DNA of 64,000 nt from the NCBI RefSeq assembly GCF_014137995.1, contig NZ_JACGWV010000001.1, forward strand, positions 1,364,001 through 1,428,000, given 5' to 3'. The notes beneath the pieces are model-generated. The model saw nothing but the letters and a program-made list of their open reading frames with translations, had not been told where the DNA came from and searched no databases. This DNA is from Promicromonospora sukumoe. Lineage in GTDB: Bacteria > Actinomycetota > Actinomycetes > Actinomycetales > Cellulomonadaceae. Each line of letters begins with the position of its first letter. Position 1 is the stretch's first letter. Shown in pieces: positions 1 through 8,074 of the stretch. The translations under genes were made by a program, and so were the position numbers.

Positions 1-129
1 GCCGGCACGCCCGACCAGGTCCGGGCGCGTATCGACGAGCTCGGCCGCGCCGGCGTCACGTCCAGCGTCTTCATCCCCGCCGGGCCGGACCCGCTGGCGG
101 CGCTCGACGCGTTGGCCCGCGTGCTGTGA
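1..129 (+). CDS. Luciferase-like monooxygenase family, C-terminal end (partial)
   Basis: Only the last 42 codons are in the window, ending at the TGA at 127-129. The residues read as a Gly-Thr-Pro, a helix with Arg-x-Arg-Ile-Asp-Glu-Leu, then Ala-Gly-Val and a Pro-Ala-Gly stretch. This is the usual ending of LLM-class flavin or F420-dependent oxidoreductases, where this helix closes the TIM barrel. Its stop overlaps the GTG start of the following transporter gene, so the two are probably translationally coupled. The assignment rests on a short tail and stays tentative; the substrate cannot be told. Confidence 0.55.
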   Translation, partial: AGTPDQVRARIDELGRAGVTSSVFIPAGPDPLAALDALARVL

Positions 130-1349
130 CCGCGCACCTCGTGCCGTCGGCCCAGCGCCGTCGGGCCGCGCTGTTCGCGTCGTTCTTCCTGACCGGGCTC
201 TCCATGGCGACCTGGGTCTCCCGCACGCCCGCCATCCGCGACGCGACCGGTTCGACCACGGCCGAGATGGGGCTCATCATCGCGGGCCTGTCGGCGGGCT
301 CGATGGTGGGCATCGCCGTGGCCGGCACCCTGGTGGCCCGGCGCGGGGCCCGGTTCGTCGTGCTGTGGGGCATGGTCGCGATCGTGACCGGCGTCGCCGT
401 GGTGGCGGTCGGCACCGCGGTCGGCGAGGGCTGGCTTGTCGCGGTCGGCCTCGCGTCGTTCGGGTACGGCATGGGCTCGGGCGAGATCGGCCAGAACGTC
501 GAGGGCGTCGACGTCGAACGGGCGCTGGCGCGCACCGTGGTGCCGAGCCTGCACGGCTCCTACAGCCTCGGTGTCTGCGTGGGCGGGCTCGTCGGCCTGG
601 GGGCGAGCGCCGGTGGTTTTCCGGTGCTCGCGCACCTGCTGGTGGTCGCCGGGCTGACCGCCGTCGCCACGGTGTGGCTTGTGGCCAACCTGGCGCACGG
701 TGTGGGTCTGGAGGACGGCGCCGCGGACGCCGGACAGCACCGCCGTCCCCTCGGCGAGACCGTCGGTGCGTTCCTCGCGGTCTGGCGTGAGCCGCGCACC
801 CTGGCCATCGGCGTGATCGTGCTGGGCATGGCCCTGGCCGAGGGCTCGGCGAACGACTGGCTGCCGCTGATCATGGTCGACGGCTTCGAGCTCTCTGCCG
901 CGACGGCGGCGCTGATCTACTCGTTCTTCGGCCTGTCGATGGCGGTCGGACGGTTCAGCGGGGGCTACTTCCTGGACCGGTTCGGGCGGGCGCCCGTCAT
1001 GGTGGTCAGCGCCCTGCTGGCGATCGTCGGCATCGGCCTGGTGGCGCTCGCGCCGACGGCGGTGCTCGGCGCGGTGGGCGTGCTGTTCTGGGGGATCGGC
1101 GCCTCGCTGGGCTTCCCGGTGGCGCTCTCGGCGGCCGGCGACGACCCGCTGAACGCCGCCCGCCGCGTCAGCGCCGTCGCCACCGCCGGGTACACGGCGT
1201 TCCTGGTGGGGCCGCCCCTGCTCGGCTTCATCGGCGAGCACTTCACGCTGCGGCTCGCGATCCTGCTGGTCATGGTGCTGGTCGCGGTCTCGGCGTGCTT
1301 CTCCCGCGCGGTCACCCCGCCGGCGGGTGTGGTGGTCCGCCCGTCCTAA
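126..1349 (+). CDS. MFS transporter (YbjJ-like), 407 aa
   Basis: An integral membrane protein with about twelve hydrophobic segments, the normal length and layout for a major facilitator superfamily carrier. The N-terminus has an Arg-rich cytoplasmic start, then the first membrane helix and a loop with Ser-Arg-Thr-Pro, as in YbjJ-type putative sugar or drug exporters. A long charged loop near residues 195-215 separates the two six-helix halves, and a Gly-Arg-Phe-Ser-Gly-Gly motif lies after helix 8. The GTG start at 126 shares four bases with the upstream TGA. The 3' end overlaps the convergent HNH gene by four bases (1346-1349). The transported substrate is unknown. Confidence 0.85.
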   Translation: MTAHLVPSAQRRRAALFASFFLTGLSMATWVSRTPAIRDATGSTTAEMGLIIAGLSAGSMVGIAVAGTLVARRGARFVVLWGMVAIVTGVAVVAVGTAVGEGWLVAVGLASFGYGMGSGEIGQNVEGVDVERALARTVVPSLHGSYSLGVCVGGLVGLGASAGGFPVLAHLLVVAGLTAVATVWLVANLAHGVGLEDGAADAGQHRRPLGETVGAFLAVWREPRTLAIGVIVLGMALAEGSANDWLPLIMVDGFELSAATAALIYSFFGLSMAVGRFSGGYFLDRFGRAPVMVVSALLAIVGIGLVALAPTAVLGAVGVLFWGIGASLGFPVALSAAGDDPLNAARRVSAVATAGYTAFLVGPPLLGFIGEHFTLRLAILLVMVLVAVSACFSRAVTPPAGVVVRPS

Positions 1350-3097
1350 CTGGGGTGGGTCCAGGAGAGGTCGGGCCGACGTCTTTGGGCGCGGGCTCGA
1401 CCAGGGCGTGTTCGACGAGGTGGCGGGCTCGGCCTGTAGGCGATCGCGCCATGGTCGGGACGGGTCTGGCAGCCGATCGAATAGCGGCTGCGCGGGGTAC
1501 GACCGGGTGCGGGGCTGGTCATGCCGGCCGCCGGGGTCCACGGAGGTGCTGTGACGCGGTCGCGGTCTGGCGTCGCACTCTGGCCGTCACTGGACGCGGC
1601 CGCGCTTCGGTCGGGGGCTGTATCGACGCCTCGGCCTGTCTGGCCGGTGACCAGCGTGCCGCCGGGCGCCGCTCCGGAGGAGTCCGCACCGCGGACCGGT
1701 GCCATGACGCTTGCCCCGACCGGTGTCGGTGGTGTGGGCGAGACCGAGACATAGGTGTGCCCCGTCGGCATGACCGTCTCGACCGCGTGGCGGCCGTCGA
1801 GCTGGGTTGTCTTCTGCCGCCACCCCGGTGCCTGCTTGGCATGGTTGCAGCGCGCGCACAGGCCTTGGCCGTTGTCGAGGCTGGTGGGGCCGCCGTCGGC
1901 GTGCGGGGTGATGTGGTCTGTGTGTCGGATGGGGGCGTCGCACCAGGTGGTGGCGCAGATGCCCTGCTCTCTGGCGCGCAGCAACGCGGCCAAACCTTGC
2001 GGGTGGAACCGGGAGGTCGAGGTCGTGGCCAGCAGGCGGCCGTGTGGGTTGACGTAGATCGAGCGCAGCCAGGCGGTGTCGGTGTCGATCGCGTGGGCGG
2101 CGAGGTTGCGGGCCACGGGGGCTGGGATGACGCCCGCGCCTGCCGGTGCGCCCTCGACCACCACGGCCGGTTCGTTGCCGTCGGCCAACAGGGTCTGGTC
2201 GGAGACGAGGAGGTTGATGGTGACCGGCACGTCGTTCGCGTGGCCGGGTTCGCGGGCGGTGGCGCGTTCGATGAGGGTGTCGGCCATGATCTGGCCCACT
2301 CCACGCTCGTCACCCGTGGCCTTCGCGCTCTCGGCAGTCGCCTTGAGCTGCGCGTACGCCTGCACACCCTGCGCCATGGGTACCAGGGCGGTGAGGTAGA
2401 CCATCAGGTCGGGTGCCGGGCGTACCGAGACGCGCCGCTCCGAGACGGCCTTGGCGTTGCGCTTGACGCAGGCGTGTACGTCCAGCTTGGCGGCGAGTTC
2501 CTTGATGCGGGCGATCAGCCGGCGGGTCCCCATGCGGGCCAGTTCGTCCAGGTGCGCGGGACCGCAGATCTCCTCGTCGATCAGCGCGCGGTGCTCCAGG
2601 GACAGGTGCGAGGTCTCCCGGACCAAGAGCGTGGCCCGCCAGGCCGACAGCACCCCGGCCTCCAGCGCCGCGAACGTGTGCGGCATCTGCGTCACCCACA
2701 CCCGGGACGTACTCACGAACCCAGCCCCGGCGTGCGGGCTGACCCGCAGCGCGCCACCGACCTGGTTCGGCACACCACGGCCCCGCCGCTCCGCACGAAT
2801 CGACAGCCAAGCCTCCTCGCCGCGCGCCGCCTGGTCCAATGCCACCGTCAGCCGCGCCTGCGTCGCGGTCACCGCGTTCTTCACGGCTTCCAGCTCACCG
2901 AGCAGGTCCACCCACTCGGCCTGCACTGCCGCCGCGACGGGACCAACGGGCCCGGTGTCAGTGGCACCAGGCAGCATCATGCCCGCCAGCAACTCCCGTA
3001 CTGCCCGGACGGCCGCCACATCCACGACTCCGCCGGGCAGCACCGGTCGAGTGGGCTCCCCGCCCGTCGATCCTGGTACCTCACCCGTTCGCGTCAT
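1346..3097 (-). CDS. DUF222 / HNH endonuclease signature protein, 583 aa
   Basis: The N-terminal half (about residues 30-330) is the helical DUF222 region common in actinobacterial multicopy HNH proteins. A compact HNH module follows at about residues 381-420, with paired Cys residues near 381/386 and 414/417 that could bind zinc, an Asp394-His395 pair and Asn409/Asn418. The last 140 residues are Pro/Ala/Ser-rich and look disordered. The frame stays open upstream to 3292, but those codons are Cys/Trp-rich and unlike the family, so I chose the ATG at 3095-3097. No good Shine-Dalgarno is visible. The family is thought to comprise mobile or 13E12-type repeat proteins; the target DNA is unknown. 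Confidence 0.85.
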   Translation of the reverse strand: MTRTGEVPGSTGGEPTRPVLPGGVVDVAAVRAVRELLAGMMLPGATDTGPVGPVAAAVQAEWVDLLGELEAVKNAVTATQARLTVALDQAARGEEAWLSIRAERRGRGVPNQVGGALRVSPHAGAGFVSTSRVWVTQMPHTFAALEAGVLSAWRATLLVRETSHLSLEHRALIDEEICGPAHLDELARMGTRRLIARIKELAAKLDVHACVKRNAKAVSERRVSVRPAPDLMVYLTALVPMAQGVQAYAQLKATAESAKATGDERGVGQIMADTLIERATAREPGHANDVPVTINLLVSDQTLLADGNEPAVVVEGAPAGAGVIPAPVARNLAAHAIDTDTAWLRSIYVNPHGRLLATTSTSRFHPQGLAALLRAREQGICATTWCDAPIRHTDHITPHADGGPTSLDNGQGLCARCNHAKQAPGWRQKTTQLDGRHAVETVMPTGHTYVSVSPTPPTPVGASVMAPVRGADSSGAAPGGTLVTGQTGRGVDTAPDRSAAASSDGQSATPDRDRVTAPPWTPAAGMTSPAPGRTPRSRYSIGCQTRPDHGAIAYRPSPPPRRTRPGRARAQRRRPDLSWTHPS

Positions 3098-3231
3098 GTC
3101 ATCAACGTATGGCACGCCCGTTCGCACCGCCCGCCGAGCCGACCCGATCTGCCCACAGCAGAACCGACCGCACGCCGAAAGCCCGGGAACACCGACACAC
3201 AGTTGTCGCGTCGTCGACCGACACTGGATCC

Positions 3232-3642
3232 ATGACCGACACCACGACCCCGACCCCGACGACAACACCCAGCCCCACCGCCCGGCACGCACTAGACGCG
3301 TGGCTGACGATGTGGAACTCGGACGGCGACATCGCGCGACAGATCTGTGCGGACGACTTCCGGATCCATTTCGCCGTGACCGGGCCCGACGGGTCGACCC
3401 CCGCGGACGACATCCGCACCGCCGAGGACTTCGTGCGGTACCTCGCCTGGTGGCACGAGCAGAACCCCGGTGTCGTCTTCACGAGGATCGCCGACGCCGT
3501 CGACGGCGACCACGGCCGGCTGCTGTGGGACGTCGACGCGAACGGTCATCAGGCAGGCGGCGTCGACGTCTTCGACTTCGACGGGGACGGTCGGGTCTCT
3601 CGGGTCTGGTCCGTGGGCGGCCAGCGCAGCATGCGGAGCTGA
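3232..3642 (+). CDS. SnoaL-like / nuclear transport factor 2 family protein, 136 aa
   Basis: A small cytoplasmic protein that looks like an NTF2-fold cone domain of the SnoaL type: an N-terminal helix with Trp-x-x-Met-Trp-Asn, an early Asp-Asp-Phe-Arg-Ile-His strand, and late strands ending Val-Ser-Arg-Val-Trp-Ser-Val. The family includes cyclases, isomerases and many uncharacterised proteins, so no reaction is assigned. The ATG at 3232 opens after a poor ribosome site; a longer in-frame extension upstream is low-complexity and overlaps the HNH gene, so I rejected it. It lies 44 bp ahead of the WYL regulator and is probably co-transcribed with it. Confidence 0.7.
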   Translation: MTDTTTPTPTTTPSPTARHALDAWLTMWNSDGDIARQICADDFRIHFAVTGPDGSTPADDIRTAEDFVRYLAWWHEQNPGVVFTRIADAVDGDHGRLLWDVDANGHQAGGVDVFDFDGDGRVSRVWSVGGQRSMRS

Positions 3643-3686
3643 CCCACCCCACCTGACTCACTCGCACCCCTGGGAGAATCGGAAGC

Positions 3687-4415
3687 ATGAAGCGAGCCGA
3701 GCGGCAGTACGCCCTGGTCGACCTGCTTCGCGGTGCACGGCGCCCCTGGTCCGCCGCTCGGCTCGCCCGCGAGTTCGGCGTGTCCGCACGGACGATCGAA
3801 CGAGACATCGGGTCCCTCCAGGTGGCCGGGGTCCCCGTCTACGCGGACCACGGGGCCGCGGGCGGCTACTCGATCCTCCGTGAGTATTCGCTGCCGCCTC
3901 TGAACCTCTCCGCCGCCGAGTCGTTGGCGGTGCTCGCCGGTCTCGCGCTCCTCGAGTCCTCGCCCTACCAAGGCGCCGCCCGCCGGGCGCGCGCCAAGAT
4001 CGCCGCGGTCATGGACGAGGCGCATCGCGCGCCCGTCCAGGAGCTGCTCGGAACGATGCACGTCATCGACGCCGCCCCGCCGACGGGCGGCGCCGTGCCG
4101 CTCGGGATCCTCTCCGACGCGATCGCCGCACGCCGCGTGGTGCGACTCACCTATGTGGGCGAGAGCGCCGACGGCACACCGGACCACTCCGCCACGACCG
4201 TCCGCGAGGTCGAGACCATGGGTCTTCTCCGCGCCGCCGACACGTGGCTGCTCAGCGGCTGGTGCCGGCTTCGTGACGCGATCCGGGGGTTCCGCATCGA
4301 GCGGATCACACGGCTCGAGATCCTCGACGAGGTCCCGCCGCGGCGTGACCCGGCGCTGCTCGAGGCGGATCTCGCCCGATGGCAGGCGCGGCGGCTCCTG
4401 CCCGGACCCGACTAG
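3687..4415 (+). CDS. Helix-turn-helix WYL-domain transcriptional regulator (YafY type), 242 aa
   Basis: DNA-binding regulator with an N-terminal winged HTH (residues 1-62, containing Ser-Ala-Arg-Thr-Ile-Glu-Arg-Asp recognition helix and the Gly-Gly-Tyr wing) and a C-terminal WYL ligand-sensing domain from about residue 130. WYL domains bind nucleic acid or small ligands and switch the regulator's activity. The start ATG is at 3687. It follows the SnoaL-like gene closely, a very common pairing in which the regulator controls the small enzyme-like partner. It is convergent with the ROK gene with only 38 bp between, and I see no strong hairpin in that gap. Confidence 0.85.
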   Translation: MKRAERQYALVDLLRGARRPWSAARLAREFGVSARTIERDIGSLQVAGVPVYADHGAAGGYSILREYSLPPLNLSAAESLAVLAGLALLESSPYQGAARRARAKIAAVMDEAHRAPVQELLGTMHVIDAAPPTGGAVPLGILSDAIAARRVVRLTYVGESADGTPDHSATTVREVETMGLLRAADTWLLSGWCRLRDAIRGFRIERITRLEILDEVPPRRDPALLEADLARWQARRLLPGPD

Positions 4416-4453
4416 CCCGAGCAACCCCCCGAGCAGCCCAGACAACCCAGCAC

Positions 4454-5632
4454 TCACACCACCGGCCGCAGCGCCTCCCGAAAAGCCGCCACCGCCGCCC
4501 CGCACGCCCAGTCGATGAACGTGTGCCGCCGCACCACCAGGCGGCAGCTCGCCGCCGCCCCGAAGGCGTGCGCCGTGAACTTCTCGCGGATGCGCCGCTC
4601 GTACAGGTCGTACTCCATGACGCCCTCGCCCGCGATGACCACCACCTCCGGGTCCACGAGGTTCGCGGTCACGGCCAGCGCAGCCCCGATGGCGGTGCCC
4701 GCCCGGTCGAAGGCGTCGACGGCGGCGCGGTCGCCGGAGTGTGCCAGGGCGACGGCGTCGGCGAGCGTGAGCGCGGGATCGTCGTGGCCGGCGCGCACGG
4801 CGTCGCGGATGGCGCCCGAGGAGGCCACCGCCTCGACGCAGCCGCGGCGCCCGCACACGCACTCGGCGTCGGGCGGGGCCAGCGGCAGGTGGCCGATCTC
4901 GCCGACCACGCCGTGCGCGCCGACCACGACGTCGCCGTTCACGTAGATGCCGCAGCCGATGCCCGCGCCGATGGTGACGACGGCAAAGCTCTCCGCCTCC
5001 ACGCCGAGCCCGAACCACTGCTCGGACCGGGCGAGCGCCCGCACGTCGTTCTCGACGACGACGGGCAGGTCGACCTCCCGCGCGACCGTGGCGCCCAGCG
5101 GCACGTTGGCCCACCCCAGCAGCGGCGAGTGGCGCACGACGCCGGAGGCCGAGTCGATGTCGCCCGACACCGAGACGCCGATCCCCACCAGCCGGTCGGC
5201 GCCGTCGCCGAGCTTGGCGACCAGCCGCCGCACGCAGCGGACGATCTCGCGCACCACCGTCTCCGGGTCGTGACGCGCGAGCGTGCGGCGCGTGGAGGTG
5301 AGCACCTCGTTGCCGATGCTCGCCGCGACGGCGACGATCTCGTCGACGTTGACCTTGATGCCGATCGCGAGCATCGAGCGCGGCACCACGCTCAGCGGGT
5401 ACACGGGCCGCCCGGGGGACGAGCTCTCGGCGTGCTCGCCCTCCGTGACGAAGCCGTCGCGGATCAGCGGGCCGACGGTCTTGGTGACCTTCGCGGGGGA
5501 CAGCCCGGTCAGGCGGCCGACCTCGACCCGGCTGACCGGGCCGTGCGTGATGATGCGCGTGAAGATCTCCGCCGACGTCGCCGTCCGCAGCGTGGGGCGG
5601 CGCGCGCTCGTCAGGGGCGGCGTGGCGCTCAT
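4454..5632 (-). CDS. ROK-family transcriptional repressor of the glycan operon, 392 aa
   Basis: N-terminal winged HTH (residues about 15-75) followed by a ROK sugar-kinase-like domain. The sugar-sensing part carries the typical Gly-x-x-Glu-x-Gly-His segment with a zinc-type Cys cluster (Cys-x-Cys-Gly-x-x-Gly-Cys) near residue 265. ROK repressors of the NagC/XylR group release DNA when a sugar or sugar phosphate binds. Start chosen at the ATG at 5630-5632, preceded by GAGG; an upstream in-frame ATG adds 14 unlikely residues. It is the last gene of the leftward sugar operon and the probable regulator of it, and perhaps of the mannosidase promoter that resembles the operon promoter. Confidence 0.85.
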   Translation of the reverse strand: MSATPPLTSARRPTLRTATSAEIFTRIITHGPVSRVEVGRLTGLSPAKVTKTVGPLIRDGFVTEGEHAESSSPGRPVYPLSVVPRSMLAIGIKVNVDEIVAVAASIGNEVLTSTRRTLARHDPETVVREIVRCVRRLVAKLGDGADRLVGIGVSVSGDIDSASGVVRHSPLLGWANVPLGATVAREVDLPVVVENDVRALARSEQWFGLGVEAESFAVVTIGAGIGCGIYVNGDVVVGAHGVVGEIGHLPLAPPDAECVCGRRGCVEAVASSGAIRDAVRAGHDDPALTLADAVALAHSGDRAAVDAFDRAGTAIGAALAVTANLVDPEVVVIAGEGVMEYDLYERRIREKFTAHAFGAAASCRLVVRRHTFIDWACGAAVAAFREALRPVV

Positions 5633-5694
5633 GGGGAACCTCGTCGTCGGGCCCGGGTGCGGTGCGCGAGGCACCGCACCCGGGCCGGCCGGGA

Positions 5695-7053
5695 CTACTT
5701 GGACAGGATCTCCGAGGCCTTGTCGCAGGCCTCCTGCCAGACGTCGTCGTCACGCTGGTGGCTGTAGTACGCCTCGAACAGCGGCTGCAGCTCCGACTTG
5801 AGCTCCGCGCCGTTGCCGTAGGCCAGCGACGGCTCGAGCTGCTCGTTCTTCGCGTAGTCCACGAAGACGCTCAGGTCGATGCCCTTCTCCAGCTGGTCCG
5901 CGGCGAGGGCGTCCATGGCCGACGGGATGGACGGGAAGAACGAGCCCGAGGTGAGCGCGGCGCTCTCCTGGCACTCGGCCGTGCCCATGAACGAGATCCA
6001 GTCCCAGGCGGCCTGCTTGACCTTGCTGCCCGACCAGAGCATGTTGCCGTTCGAGTTGCTCATGACCACACGGGTCTCGCCGTCGGGCCCGAGCACGTTG
6101 GGCGCGATGCCCACCGACATGTCGGGCAGCTTGGCGAACGTCGTCGCGGACCACGAGCCGCCGGAGATCATCGCGACCGAGCCGGAGCCGAGCTGCTCGG
6201 TGTCGCCGACCGTGAACTGGCCGAACTCGGGCGCCAGCCCGCGGTCGGACAGGCCGCGCAGGTAGCCCATGGTCTCGACGAACGTCGGGTCGGCGAACGC
6301 GAAGGACGTGGGCCACGCCTCGGGCTCCCGCATCGTCCAGCCCGTCGAGGCGGCGAACTGGTACCACGTGGTCTGGCCCAGGTAGTCGGCCGTGCCGAGC
6401 GCGCCGATGCCGTAGACCGCGACGTCGTCCTTGTCGAAGCCCTTCTCGTCGCCGTGCTTGCCGTTCGCGTCGACGGTCAGCCGCTCGACGACGTCGTCGA
6501 ACGTGCCGCCGTCCTGCGGGTTCCAGGTCATGTTCTGCACGTCGTCCTCGGTGAGGCCGGCGTCCTTCAGCAGGTCCTTGTTGTAGTAGAACGCGGACCC
6601 CGCCCAGTCGAGCGGCAGGGCGTACTGCTTGTCGTCCGTGTACGTGAAGGCGGGAACGCCCACGTTGAACACGCCCAGGTCGTAGCCCGACTCCGCGATG
6701 TAGTCGTCCAGCGGCTCGAGCTGGCCCTGCTGCGCGTACGAGTCCAGGAACTCCACGCTGTTCTGGAACGCGTCCGGCGCGTTGCCGGCCACGAAGCCCG
6801 CGGTCAGCTTGGTGAAGTAGTCGTCCACCGCGTACTGCGTGATGTTGACCGTGATGTCGGGGTACTTCTCCTGGAACGCGGGCAGGCAGGTCTTGTACGA
6901 CTCCGCCTGCTTCTCGTCCCAGGTCCACCAGTTGACGGTGCCCGCGTGGGCGCCCTCCTCGGCCGCTCCGCCGGCCGGGCCGCCCGCGCAGGCGGCCAGC
7001 GAGACGGTGACAGCGGCTGCAGCGACGATGCTCAGCATGTGCTTCGGTTTCAT
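5695..7053 (-). CDS. ABC transporter sugar-binding lipoprotein, 452 aa
   Basis: Extracellular solute-binding protein (family 1) delivering an oligosaccharide to the permeases encoded upstream. A lipoprotein signal peptide ends in Leu-Ala-Ala-Cys with Cys22 as the lipid anchor. The mature part begins with the Val-Asn-Trp-Trp-Thr-Trp-Asp strand seen in this family and has the aromatic-rich sugar-site segments expected. The ATG at 7051-7053 has an AAGAGGA ribosome site; a longer frame upstream overlaps the esterase. The gene follows the CE7 esterase by 13 bp. No ATPase gene is in the operon, so the pair of permeases probably uses a shared MsmK/MsiK-type ATPase encoded elsewhere. Confidence 0.92.
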   Translation of the reverse strand: MKPKHMLSIVAAAAVTVSLAACAGGPAGGAAEEGAHAGTVNWWTWDEKQAESYKTCLPAFQEKYPDITVNITQYAVDDYFTKLTAGFVAGNAPDAFQNSVEFLDSYAQQGQLEPLDDYIAESGYDLGVFNVGVPAFTYTDDKQYALPLDWAGSAFYYNKDLLKDAGLTEDDVQNMTWNPQDGGTFDDVVERLTVDANGKHGDEKGFDKDDVAVYGIGALGTADYLGQTTWYQFAASTGWTMREPEAWPTSFAFADPTFVETMGYLRGLSDRGLAPEFGQFTVGDTEQLGSGSVAMISGGSWSATTFAKLPDMSVGIAPNVLGPDGETRVVMSNSNGNMLWSGSKVKQAAWDWISFMGTAECQESAALTSGSFFPSIPSAMDALAADQLEKGIDLSVFVDYAKNEQLEPSLAYGNGAELKSELQPLFEAYYSHQRDDDVWQEACDKASEILSK

Positions 7054-7066
7054 GATTCCTCTTCGA

Positions 7067-8074
7067 TCAAGGGACCGGGTGGGTTCGGTTCGGGTTGGTA
7101 GGGCCGACGGCGGCCTGGAGCACGCGGCCGAGCACGTCGAGCGCGCCCTGCCGGTCCAGGCTGCCGCCGGCGTCATGGCCGTTGGACGGCCAGACGGTGA
7201 TGTCGTGCTGCGCCGCGTACTCGTTGTGCGCGGCGAACACGGTCTCCGGGGGAGTGATGTCGTCGTCCAGTCCGCAGGAGAACCACGCGGGGGCGTGGGC
7301 CAGCCGGGCGAAGTTCACGACGTCGAAGTACCGCAGCGTGGACAGCGCCCGCTCGCGGCGCGGGCGGTCCCGGGCCAGCAGGTCGGCCAGCTCCCGGTAG
7401 GGCCCCTGCGCGCTCAGCGCGAGCGCGCCCGGGAGGTCCGCGAGGAAGGGCGCCTGCGCCAGCACCGCCGCCACGTCGTCGGCGAGGTAGCCGGCGGCCA
7501 GCGCGATCCCCGCGCCCTGGCTGTTGCCGAGCACGGCCACGCGGGCGGGGTCGACGCCGGGCAGCAGCCGGACGGCGTCGACCGCCCGGGCCGCGTCGGT
7601 GAGCACGCGCCGGTAGTAGTAGCCGGCCGGGTCCGCCAGGCCGCGCGTGAGGTAGCCCGTGCTGTCGCCCCACGGGCCGTCCGGCGTGGACCCGTCGCCC
7701 TGGCCGCGGGTGTCCATGACCAGGTGGGCGTAGCCTGCGGCGGCCCAGGTCAGGTCGTCGATCGCGTGCCCGCGGCCCGCGCCGTAGCCGGTGAAGTGGA
7801 CGACGGCGGGCAGCAGGCCGGCGCCATGCAGCTCGTCGCGGTGCCGCGGCAGCCGCAGCCACCCCCGGACCGGGTCGCCCCCGAACCCGGGGAAGGTCAC
7901 GTCGAGCACCTCGATCGCCGTGAGCGGCGTCTCCACGGGGACGGCCGACGGCGGGGTGTCGAACCGCCGGGCCTCCGCGAGGGTGTCGCGCCAGAAGTCC
8001 GCGAAGTCGTCCGGGAGCTCCTGCGTCGAGCGGTAGGCGCGCAGGGCGGCCTCGCGGGGGTCCTGGCTGCTCAT
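7067..8074 (-). CDS. CE7-family acetyl esterase (acetyl xylan esterase / deacetylase), 335 aa
   Basis: A cytoplasmic alpha/beta-hydrolase of carbohydrate esterase family 7, which removes acetyl groups from imported xylo-oligosaccharides and related acetylated sugars. The N-terminus has the family's Asp-Phe-x-x-Phe-Trp. The nucleophile is Ser185 in Gly-Asn-Ser-Gln-Gly; Asp271 (in Gly-Leu-Asp-Asp-Asp-Ile-Thr-Pro-Pro) and His300 (Asn-Gly-His) complete the triad, and Arg-Gly-Gln-Gly at 123-126 is the family signature. There is no signal peptide. Its ATG overlaps the TGA of the GH95 gene (ATGA, 8071-8074), showing translational coupling. Confidence 0.9.
   Translation of the reverse strand: MSSQDPREAALRAYRSTQELPDDFADFWRDTLAEARRFDTPPSAVPVETPLTAIEVLDVTFPGFGGDPVRGWLRLPRHRDELHGAGLLPAVVHFTGYGAGRGHAIDDLTWAAAGYAHLVMDTRGQGDGSTPDGPWGDSTGYLTRGLADPAGYYYRRVLTDAARAVDAVRLLPGVDPARVAVLGNSQGAGIALAAGYLADDVAAVLAQAPFLADLPGALALSAQGPYRELADLLARDRPRRERALSTLRYFDVVNFARLAHAPAWFSCGLDDDITPPETVFAAHNEYAAQHDITVWPSNGHDAGGSLDRQGALDVLGRVLQAAVGPTNPNRTHPVP

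Noticed and set aside
3098..3292. N-terminal extension of the HNH protein to 3292
   Set aside because: The extra 65 codons are Cys/Trp/Gly-rich and overlap the start of the divergent SnoaL-like gene; the ATG at 3095-3097 fits the family better.
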